In this document: piece after piece, positions 1 through 5,874 of the stretch
How the letters are laid out: each line of letters opens with the position of its first letter
Numbering within the stretch: position 1 is the stretch's first letter
Source: Rhodobacterales bacterium 34-62-10
GTDB taxonomy: Bacteria > Pseudomonadota > Alphaproteobacteria > Rhodobacterales > Rhodobacteraceae
NCBI GenBank assembly: GCA_002282555.1
Contig: NCJR01000088.1
Coordinates: 1 to 11,267 of the forward strand
DNA length: 11,267 bases
Reading direction: 5' to 3'
Translations under genes and position numbers: made by a program
Notes under the pieces: generated by a model
The model's input: only the letters and a program-made list of their open reading frames with translations
Database searches by the model: none
Told to the model about the DNA's origin: nothing

Positions 1-1
1 C

Positions 2-445
2 GTGCGCTATACCGACAGCTCGGTCGAACGGCTGCAAGCCAAGCTGACCACCGCCGATCCCGACCGCTATACCGTCACCTGCAACCGCCGCCGCCTGCCG
101 CTGCAAAAGACGGGCACCAATGGCACCTCCGTGGCAGGCGTCCGCTTCAAGGCATGGCAACCGCCCTTGGCGCTGCACCCCGCGCTTCCCGTGAACGCAC
201 CGCTGACCTTTGACATCTACGACACATGGACAGGCCGCGCGCTGGGCGGCTGCACCTATCACGTGGCCCATCCGGGCGGGCGCAACTACGATACCTTCCC
301 CGTCAACGGCAACGAGGCCGAGGCGCGCCGCCTTGCCCGGTTCGAACCCCATGGCCATACCGCAGGCCATTACACCCCGGTCACCGAAACACCCCACCCC
401 GAGGCCCCGATGACCCTTGATCTGCGGCGCGCGGCGGGGATCTGA
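2..445 (+). CDS. C-terminal end of DUF2126 / transglutaminase-associated protein (5' truncated by window)
   Basis: This is the last 147 codons of a gene whose beginning lies outside the window; the GTG at base 2 is just an internal valine codon. The piece closely resembles the C terminus of the large DUF2126 (COG4196) proteins, usually about 1,100 residues with an N-terminal transglutaminase-like domain. Recognisable stretches are [13 protein letters not shown] (residues 22-34), [38 protein letters not shown] (69-87) and [13 protein letters not shown] (89-101), followed by a short tail. No catalytic triad can be judged from this fragment. The stop codon overlaps the ATG of the next gene by one base (TGATG), so the two are translationally coupled. 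The function of the C-terminal domain is not established. The family call is from memory of conserved motifs and I am confident of it. Confidence 0.85.
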   Translation: MRYTDSSVERLQAKLTTADPDRYTVTCNRRRLPLQKTGTNGTSVAGVRFKAWQPPLALHPALPVNAPLTFDIYDTWTGRALGGCTYHVAHPGGRNYDTFPVNGNEAEARRLARFEPHGHTAGHYTPVTETPHPEAPMTLDLRRAAGI

Positions 446-2832
446 TGACCGGACAGGCACAGTCAAGGGGCAGGGGGATGCATCTGTTCCAAACCTACCG
501 CTCCCTGCCGGGCGTGCCGGATGAGCTATGCGACGAGCGCGGGCGGATGCGTCCGGGGTGGGCCGATCTGATCGCGCACCTGTCCCGCCTTACCCCGGAC
601 GAGATCAGCCATGATTTCGCGCGCGGCGATCAATATCTGGCCGACGCTGGCGTGTTCTTCCGCAGCTACGGTGACACCACCCTTTCAGGCCGCGACTGGC
701 CCTTCAGCCCGGTCCCGATCATTCTGCCCGAAGCGGAATGGTCCAGCATCAGCGCCGGTCTGATCCAGCGCGCGGACCTGCTGGAACAGGTGGTGGCCGA
801 CCTCTATGGCCCGAACCGTCTGGTGGCCGAAGGGCATCTGCCCGCCGCCCTCATCGCGCAAAATCCGGAATGGCTGCGCCCCATGGTGGGGGTGAAACCG
901 CGTTCCAGCCATTTCCTGCATTTCGTCGGATTCGAGATCGGGCGCGGCCCGGACGGGCGCTGGTGGGTGCTGTCCGACCGCACCGACGCCCCCTCGGGCG
1001 CCGGTTTCGCGCTGGAAAACCGTGTCGCCACCTCGCGGGTCTTTCCTGATCTGTTCCGCCAGACCAACGTGCACCGTCTGGCCGGATTTTTCCGCGCCTT
1101 CCGCGAGGGGCTGGACAGGCTGCGCGACGATCCGGCCGCGCGGATCGGCATCCTGACGCCGGGCCCCCTGACCGATACCTATTACGAACAGGCCTATATC
1201 GCCCGCTACCTTGGCCTCAGCCTGCTGGCCGGAGAGGATCTGACGGTCGAAGATGGCCGCCTGCAAGTCCGCACCGTGCAGGGGCTGGTGCCCGTCGATG
1301 TGCTCTGGCGGCGGATGGATTCCATCTGGACCGATCCGCTGGAACTGGCCGAACAATCCCAGATCGGCACACCCGGCCTGGTCTCGGCCATCCGGCAGGG
1401 TCATGTCGCGATGCTCAACGCGCTGGGCGTCGGCGTTCTGGAAACGCAGGCGCTGATGGCCTTCCTGCCCCGGATCAGCCGCCATCTGACAGGCAAACCC
1501 CTGACCCTGCCCAATGTCGCGACATGGTGGTGCGGGCAACCGGCAGAACTGGCCCATGTCCGCGCCAATGCCGCGCGCATGATGATCGGTCCGGCCCTGT
1601 CCACACGCCTGCCGTTTGAAACCAAGGCCGCCCATGCCATCGGTGGCACATTGCGCGGGGCAACAGGTGATCTGGACACATGGATCACGACCCATGCGGC
1701 ACATCTTGTGGGGCAGGAAATGGTGACCCTCTCCACCACCCCGGTCTTTCAGGACGGCGCCCTTGTCCCGCGCCCCATGACGATCCGCGTCTTTCTGGCG
1801 CGCACGCCGCAGGGCTGGCAGGTCATGCCGGGCGGCTTTGGGCGCATCGGCACCGGCGCAGACGCCACCGCCATCGCCATGGGGCAGGGCGGCACCGTGG
1901 CCGATGTCTGGGTGGTCAGCGACAGCGCCGTCGAACCCGTCTCGATGCTTACATCCCCCGACACGCCGTTTCAGCGCGCGCAGATGGGCCCGCTGCCCGC
2001 GCGCGCCGCCGATAACCTGTTCTGGCTGGGCCGCTATGTCGAACGCACCGAAGGTATCCTGCGCCTGACCCGCGCCTATCACAGCCGCTTGGATGAGGCG
2101 ACCGAACCCCTGCTCGCGCTGCTCCGCGCGCGACTGACAGCACTGGGCGTCGATCCCGCGCAACCTCTGCCCGATGGCCTGCGCCAGACACTGGCCTCTG
2201 CGGTGAACAGCGCCAGCCAGATCCGCGACCGCTTTTCCGTGGATGGCTGGGCCGCGCTCAAGGACATTGAAAAATCCATGGACCGGATCAGCCGCACCGC
2301 GCAGCAAGGCACCGACGCCGCGCTGGTGATGAGCGTGCTTCTGCGCAAGATCGCCGGCTTCTCCGGTCTGGTGCACGAAAACATGTACCGCGCCGCTGGC
2401 TGGCAATTCCTGACCATCGGCCGCTCATTGGAGCGTGCCTCCATGATGGCGGATCTGCTGGCCGCAACCACCGGACCGGACGCCCCCGAAGGCGCACTCG
2501 ATCTGGCGATCGAATTCGGCGACAGCATCATGATACACCGCCAACGCTATGCCGTCACCACAACACGCAGCAGCGTGATCGACATGCTGGCACTGGACCC
2601 GCAGAACCCGCGGGCAATCAGCTTTCATCTGACCTCCATACGCAAGCGTGTTGATGATCTGGTGGCAGGGCGCAACGCCACCCAGATCAGCGATTTCGAA
2701 AGACGCATCCTTGATCTGGACACGCAGGTCACCCTGCACCGGGTCGAGACCTTGGACACCGACGCCCTGCGCGCCCTGCACGCCCAGATTTTGGCCCTCT
2801 CGCCAGCCCTCCACGACGCCTATCTGCTCTGA
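445..2832 (+). CDS. Circularly permuted ATP-grasp protein fused to an alpha-E domain (DUF404/DUF407 + DUF403)
   Basis: The product is a 795-residue cytoplasmic protein with two parts. Residues about 15-500 are a circularly permuted type 2 ATP-grasp domain: conserved stretches include WWVLSDRTDAPSGAGFALEN (173-192), VLWRRMDSIWTDPLEL (286-301), and PRPMTIRVF followed by QVMPGGFGRIG (about 442-469). Residues about 513-795 are an alpha-helical alpha-E domain, opening with ARAADNLFWLGRYVERTEG (519-537) and containing GRSLERASMMADLL (659-672). The two domains are often separate genes; here they are fused in one frame. ATP-grasp enzymes join a carboxylate to an amine or thiol through an acyl-phosphate. 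From gene neighbourhoods this class is predicted to make or attach peptide-like products together with transglutaminase-like partners, but the substrate is unknown. The start may be ATG 445, coupled to the previous stop, or the in-frame ATG at 478, which has a better ribosome-binding site. The transglutaminase gene follows after 14 bp. Confidence 0.92.
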   Translation: MTGQAQSRGRGMHLFQTYRSLPGVPDELCDERGRMRPGWADLIAHLSRLTPDEISHDFARGDQYLADAGVFFRSYGDTTLSGRDWPFSPVPIILPEAEWSSISAGLIQRADLLEQVVADLYGPNRLVAEGHLPAALIAQNPEWLRPMVGVKPRSSHFLHFVGFEIGRGPDGRWWVLSDRTDAPSGAGFALENRVATSRVFPDLFRQTNVHRLAGFFRAFREGLDRLRDDPAARIGILTPGPLTDTYYEQAYIARYLGLSLLAGEDLTVEDGRLQVRTVQGLVPVDVLWRRMDSIWTDPLELAEQSQIGTPGLVSAIRQGHVAMLNALGVGVLETQALMAFLPRISRHLTGKPLTLPNVATWWCGQPAELAHVRANAARMMIGPALSTRLPFETKAAHAIGGTLRGATGDLDTWITTHAAHLVGQEMVTLSTTPVFQDGALVPRPMTIRVFLARTPQGWQVMPGGFGRIGTGADATAIAMGQGGTVADVWVVSDSAVEPVSMLTSPDTPFQRAQMGPLPARAADNLFWLGRYVERTEGILRLTRAYHSRLDEATEPLLALLRARLTALGVDPAQPLPDGLRQTLASAVNSASQIRDRFSVDGWAALKDIEKSMDRISRTAQQGTDAALVMSVLLRKIAGFSGLVHENMYRAAGWQFLTIGRSLERASMMADLLAATTGPDAPEGALDLAIEFGDSIMIHRQRYAVTTTRSSVIDMLALDPQNPRAISFHLTSIRKRVDDLVAGRNATQISDFERRILDLDTQVTLHRVETLDTDALRALHAQILALSPALHDAYLL
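465..470 (+). promoter_or_regulatory. Shine-Dalgarno supporting an alternative start at ATG 478
   Basis: AAGGGG sits 7 nt before the in-frame ATG at 478 (residue 12 of the long form). The first ATG at 445 relies only on coupling to the upstream stop. Conserved family sequence appears to begin after residue 12, so the shorter 784-residue form is a credible alternative. Confidence 0.5.
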
Positions 2833-2846
2833 TACAAAGGCGCGCC

Positions 2847-3743
2847 ATGATCTATGACATCAAGCTGAACATCCACTACGCCTATAGCGCGGCTGCGGCA
2901 GGCGGGCGGCAATTGCTGCGGATCATGCCGCTTGACGAAACAGGCCGCCAAAAGGTGATCTCCGCCTCTGTCAGGATCGCGCCAGAACCGGCTGAACGGC
3001 GGTCATGGACCGACTTTTTCGGCAATGCCACCATCGAATTCGCGCTGCGCGGCGCACATGACACTGTCGATCTGACCCTGATGGCGCGGGTCGAACGCGC
3101 GGACACGGACCCCGAAACGGACCCCGGCACGTCGGTTGCGCTGGGCAAACTGCCATCCGTGCTGCGCGCCTGCCGTGACCTTGGACCCGCGTCACCGCTG
3201 CATTTCATCGCGGCCTCACCCCGCGTCCCCGAACTGCCGCAGATCGCCGACTATGCGCGCAAGGTGGCGGCGGTGCTGTCAGGCGATCCTACAACCCTGC
3301 ACACGGTCATGGCCATCGGTACCGCCTTGCACCGTGACATCAGCTTTGATGCCCGCGCGACGACCGTGGACACCCCCCTGGCCGAGGCCTTCGCGCACCG
3401 ACGTGGCGTCTGTCAGGACATGTCCCATATCATGATCGGCGCCTTGCGCAGCCTTGGAATCCCCGCAGGCTATGTCAGCGGGTTTCTGCGCACCAGACCG
3501 CCTCCCGGTCGTCCGCGACTGGAAGGTGCCGATGCCATGCACGCCTGGGTGCGGGCATGGTGCGGACCACAGGCAGGCTGGCTGGACTATGATCCGACCA
3601 ATGACTGCGTCGCAGGGCCCAATCATGTCGTTGTGGCGCGCGGGCGCGATTATGCGGATGTGTCGCCGGTCAAGGGCATCCTGCGCGTCGCCGGCGGTCA
3701 AACCAGCCGTCAGGCCGTCGATGTCATTCCGCTTCAGTCGTGA
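2847..3743 (+). CDS. Transglutaminase-like cysteine peptidase family protein
   Basis: This 298-residue protein has the bacterial transglutaminase-like N-terminal beta domain (about 1-85, starting MIYDIKLNIHYAY) followed by a transglutaminase-core domain (about 150-265). The triad is visible: Cys189 in RRGVCQDMSH, His232 in DAMHAWVRAW and Asp249 in WLDYDPTND. The length is normal for the family and there is no signal peptide, so it should be cytoplasmic. Such proteins can hydrolyse or transfer amide bonds; in this operon, next to an ATP-grasp/alpha-E ligase and a DUF2126 protein, it probably processes or attaches the ligase product (inference). The start is supported by AAAGG at 2836-2840, 6 nt before the ATG and 14 bp after the previous stop. 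It is the last gene of the operon; its stop is 9 bp from the 3' end of the convergent Crp/Fnr regulator and no terminator is visible between them. Confidence 0.92.
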   Translation: MIYDIKLNIHYAYSAAAAGGRQLLRIMPLDETGRQKVISASVRIAPEPAERRSWTDFFGNATIEFALRGAHDTVDLTLMARVERADTDPETDPGTSVALGKLPSVLRACRDLGPASPLHFIAASPRVPELPQIADYARKVAAVLSGDPTTLHTVMAIGTALHRDISFDARATTVDTPLAEAFAHRRGVCQDMSHIMIGALRSLGIPAGYVSGFLRTRPPPGRPRLEGADAMHAWVRAWCGPQAGWLDYDPTNDCVAGPNHVVVARGRDYADVSPVKGILRVAGGQTSRQAVDVIPLQS

Positions 3744-3752
3744 CCCGCGGCG

Positions 3753-4418
3753 TCATTGCCCGGCCAATCGCCGTTCAAGCCCCGAACGATCCAGCAAGCG
3801 GATCTTGCCTTTCTCGATGGTGACCAACCCCTCTTCGCGCAGCACCGCCAGCGCGCGGTTGATGGATTGCCGCGAACAACTGGCAAGATTGGCGATATAC
3901 CCCTGACTCTGCGGCACCCGGTTATTGCGATCCGAAAGCCGCAACAGATAGGCACACAGACGCCGATCAAGCGAATAGTTCTGATCCACGTATTTCCGCT
4001 GGTTGTCCCGCAGCAATCGGTTCTGCGTGATCCGCATCACGTTGCGCTGAAACAGCGGATTGCTCAGATGCTGGGCCATCAGGGTCACGGGGCAGAGCAG
4101 AAACGTCGCCGGACCCACGGCGGTGCAACTGGCCAGACAGGGTTGACGTGAAATGGCTTCGATCTCGCCCAGCGTTTCGCCCTCACGCGCATGATGGATG
4201 ATCACGACATGACCGTCGCTGTTCATCAGCGACACTTCCATGCAGCCATGGGCAATCAACACCATGCCGCTGACGTGATCATCCTGCTTCAGAACAACTG
4301 TCCCGCTGGGAACGCTGCGCAGTTCGCAGGCGTCAAGAAACTGCGCCACAGTCGAGGACGGGATATCCTCAAAGAAGTCGGCTCTCGCAAGTTGCGGGAA
4401 TTGCAGGCTTAATCGCAT
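3753..4418 (-). CDS. Crp/Fnr family transcriptional regulator
   Basis: The 221-residue product has a cyclic-nucleotide-binding-fold sensor domain (about 10-120), a long dimerisation helix (about 120-150) and a C-terminal Crp-type winged helix-turn-helix (about 150-213). Its recognition helix lies in NLASCSRQSINRAL (177-190), and a wing follows (GLVTIEKGKIRLLD, 197-210). The N-terminal cysteine cluster that holds the Fe-S centre in Fnr is absent. In the phosphate-binding cassette the leading GE is kept (GETLGEIEAI), but the Arg-Ser pair used by Crp to grip cAMP appears replaced by Cys-Leu (QPCLASC, 92-98), so classical cAMP binding is doubtful. The frame is open upstream to 4553, but the start at 4418 gives a normal family length and is preceded by GGGGGA 7 nt upstream. 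It is a monocistronic-looking gene downstream of the liv terminator. Its targets are unknown; either neighbouring operon is possible. Confidence 0.9.
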   Translation of the reverse strand: MRLSLQFPQLARADFFEDIPSSTVAQFLDACELRSVPSGTVVLKQDDHVSGMVLIAHGCMEVSLMNSDGHVVIIHHAREGETLGEIEAISRQPCLASCTAVGPATFLLCPVTLMAQHLSNPLFQRNVMRITQNRLLRDNQRKYVDQNYSLDRRLCAYLLRLSDRNNRVPQSQGYIANLASCSRQSINRALAVLREEGLVTIEKGKIRLLDRSGLERRLAGQ

Positions 4419-4534
4419 CGTCCATTCCCCCGGGCCACATTTTTGACATACTGGCCGACCCCGATGGGGACTACAAGATTGCAGATGCTCTCCAATACAC
4501 TTTTTGGGCGAAAAAACGCCTTCCATACGGTTCC

Positions 4535-4548
4535 GCTGGTTGACCAGC
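4535..4548. repeat. Perfect inverted repeat upstream of the regulator (possible operator)
   Basis: GCTGGT-TG-ACCAGC has two perfect 6-bp arms around a 2-bp centre, about 117 bp upstream of the Crp/Fnr start. Its size and symmetry would suit a dimeric helix-turn-helix protein, but it does not match the Crp or Fnr consensus. An operator role is only a suggestion. Confidence 0.35.
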
Positions 4549-4557
4549 CTCACCGGA

Positions 4558-4579
4558 TCAAGCCGGGGGTCAAGCCGGG
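4558..4579. repeat. Short direct repeat, two 10-bp copies with 12-bp period
   Basis: TCAAGCCGGG occurs at 4558-4567 and 4570-4579. It lies beside the palindrome at 4535-4548 in the noncoding region upstream of the regulator. With only two copies it may be chance or a replication slip; a tandem binding site is possible because the period is close to one helical turn. Confidence 0.4.
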
Positions 4580-4628
4580 TTCATGCCAAGACATGGCCGC
4601 GAACCCCAAAGGTGATGATGCGCCATGC

Positions 4629-4653
4629 AAAAAGGGCGCCGAAGCGCCCTTTT
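4629..4653 (-). terminator. Rho-independent terminator of the liv/ligase operon
   Basis: On the minus strand the sequence reads AAAAGGGCGC, loop TTCG, then GCGCCCTTTTT: a 10-bp stem with 6 G-C pairs at its core, the very stable UUCG tetraloop and a T run at the end. It lies 23 nt after the stop of the binding-protein gene, as expected for the operon end. The A/T flanks are symmetrical, so it could also stop weak plus-strand transcription. Confidence 0.93.
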
Positions 4654-4676
4654 CCTTGTGATGTCGCCATCCTTGA

Positions 4677-5837
4677 TTACTGGCGTGACACCAGCTTCCA
4701 CAGACCGTTTTCCACCACCGAGATGGTGATGTCGTTCACGCCCTGATGGTTGTCGGCGCTATATGCGATGTCGGCACCCAGCAGATCGGATGTGTAACTC
4801 AGGCTTTCCATACCCGCACGGAAGCTGTCCTGCGTCAGATCGGGACCAGCCGCCTCAAGCGCCTTCACAAGTGTTTCTGCGGTCGTATAGCCCAGCATCG
4901 CAAAGCCGGTCGCGGGCTGGCCGAACTTGGCTTCATACTCCGCAATGAAGGCTGCAGGTGCGGGCTCGTCGCGGCGGGCATGCAGATCGACCCAGCCAGC
5001 CGCGGCATAAAGACCATCGGTCACACCACCGGGAACGGCGGCAACAGCCTCAAGGAAACCGGCGGATGTGGCCAGAAACTTGACATCGGTCCAGCCCAGC
5101 TGCTTGGCGGTGCCCACAACCGTGATGCCCGCGCGCACACCCAACGCCATGGTCACGATCTGGCAACCATCGGCGCGCAGCTTCTGCACCGCACCCACGA
5201 ATTCCTGCTCATCCGGCTTGTGCGTGGTCTCCGACACGAATGTCAGGCCAAGCGCCTCGGCCTGCTCCTTGGACGCGCCCGAAATCTCGATCCCGAAATC
5301 CGTCGGCAGATACATGGTGCAGACATTGGTCAGGTTATACGTCTCTTTCAGGTACTTCATCCCTGCCACGGTCTGATCGTAATAGCTGGAAAAGCCGGTG
5401 AACTTGTTGTCGATCGGCTCCTGCAGCATCTCGCGCGCGGCGGTCAGCGGGTTGATGTTGAAAATCCCCTTGGGGTCCATCAACTGGAACCCGGCAAGGT
5501 TATGCGGCGTCCCAAGGCTCAGGATATTGGCGAACACCTGATCGCGGTTGATCAGCTTGTTATAGGCCTGCGTGGATTTCGGCAGCTGATAGGCGTGATC
5601 CTCCACCACAAAGCGGATCTGGCGGCCATGCACACCACCGGCCGCATTGACCTTGTCGATATACAGGTTCGCACCATTCACCGCAGGCACGCCCACGGCG
5701 GCAAAGATACCCGACAGGTCATTGACCGATCCGATCACAACCTCGGTATCGGTCACACCCTGCGTCTGCGCCACGGCAGCCTGCGCCATGCCCAGCGCGA
5801 CCGCACCGGCAAACAGCGATGTCATCATTTTCTTCAT
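4677..5837 (-). CDS. livK: Periplasmic substrate-binding protein of a Liv/HAAT-class ABC transporter
   Basis: This 386-residue protein is a type I periplasmic binding protein (Peripla_BP_6, LivK-like). It starts with a Sec signal peptide: a KK n-region, a hydrophobic core (about residues 7-20) and an AVA|QT cleavage site after residue 23. The mature part opens with the family pattern EVVIGSVNDLSG (32-43) and continues with NGANLYIDKVNAAGGVHGRQ (54-73). It captures the solute outside the membrane and delivers it to the LivH/LivM channel. Ligand specificity cannot be read from sequence; the ligase next door hints at a carboxylate. The start at 5837 is chosen over the longer open frame because GGGAGGAG (5845-5852) lies 7 nt before it and the signal peptide follows at once. 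It is the last gene of the operon, 37 nt after the ligase, and is followed by a strong terminator. The symbol is given by family, not by proven substrate. Confidence 0.92.
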   Translation of the reverse strand: MKKMMTSLFAGAVALGMAQAAVAQTQGVTDTEVVIGSVNDLSGIFAAVGVPAVNGANLYIDKVNAAGGVHGRQIRFVVEDHAYQLPKSTQAYNKLINRDQVFANILSLGTPHNLAGFQLMDPKGIFNINPLTAAREMLQEPIDNKFTGFSSYYDQTVAGMKYLKETYNLTNVCTMYLPTDFGIEISGASKEQAEALGLTFVSETTHKPDEQEFVGAVQKLRADGCQIVTMALGVRAGITVVGTAKQLGWTDVKFLATSAGFLEAVAAVPGGVTDGLYAAAGWVDLHARRDEPAPAAFIAEYEAKFGQPATGFAMLGYTTAETLVKALEAAGPDLTQDSFRAGMESLSYTSDLLGADIAYSADNHQGVNDITISVVENGLWKLVSRQ

Positions 5838-5844
5838 GTTTGGT

Positions 5845-5852
5845 CTCCTCCC
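5845..5852 (-). promoter_or_regulatory. Strong ribosome-binding site of the binding-protein gene
   Basis: GGGAGGAG, 7 nt before ATG 5837, is among the best Shine-Dalgarno sites in the window and fixes the start. Binding proteins are normally needed in excess over the membrane parts, which fits a strong site. Confidence 0.85.
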
Positions 5853-5858
5853 AGAAAC

Positions 5859-5874
5859 ACCCCGATTGCGGGAT
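5859..5874 (-). repeat. Intercistronic hairpin between ligase and binding-protein genes
   Basis: On the minus strand ATCCCG-CAAT-CGGGGT can fold into a 6-bp stem (one G-T wobble) with a 4-nt loop. It starts immediately after the ligase stop codon and is not followed by a real T run, so it is not a convincing terminator. It may act as an mRNA stability or processing element separating the abundant binding-protein message. This role is inference. Confidence 0.4.

Larger units (their letters stand above)
4419..4628 (-). other. Upstream region of the Crp/Fnr regulator
   Basis: These 210 bp between the regulator start and the liv terminator should carry the regulator promoter, but I find no convincing sigma-70 pair. 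The best minus-strand guess is TTGTAG near 4473-4478 with a poor -10 (CAGTAT) 17 nt later. I see no canonical Fnr/Crp half-site pair (TTGAT-N4-ATCAA). The region does hold a perfect 14-bp palindrome (4535-4548), a 10-bp direct repeat with 12-bp period (4558-4579) and a small CCCC-GAT-GGGG dyad near 4459-4469. No gene is evident. Confidence 0.5.

Noticed and set aside
685..2406. 573-codon open frame on the minus strand opposite the ATP-grasp/alpha-E gene
   Set aside because: The plus-strand protein has clear conserved motifs; the antisense product is low-complexity (rich in G, A, R, Q, H) and typical of shadow frames in GC-rich DNA.
3794..3808. GCAAG-CGGAT-CTTGC followed by CTTTCT as a possible plus-strand terminator for the transglutaminase operon
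   Set aside because: The stem is only 5 bp, the T run is interrupted, and it lies within the regulator coding sequence; too weak to call.
4443..4448. Perfect plus-strand TTGACA resembling a -35 box
   Set aside because: No acceptable -10 lies 16-18 bp downstream (the position reads GGGGAC) and no plus-strand gene follows.
4419..4553. N-terminal extension of the Crp/Fnr regulator to the ATG at 4553
   Set aside because: The 45 extra residues do not resemble the family, and the start at 4418 gives the normal length with a purine-rich ribosome-binding site.
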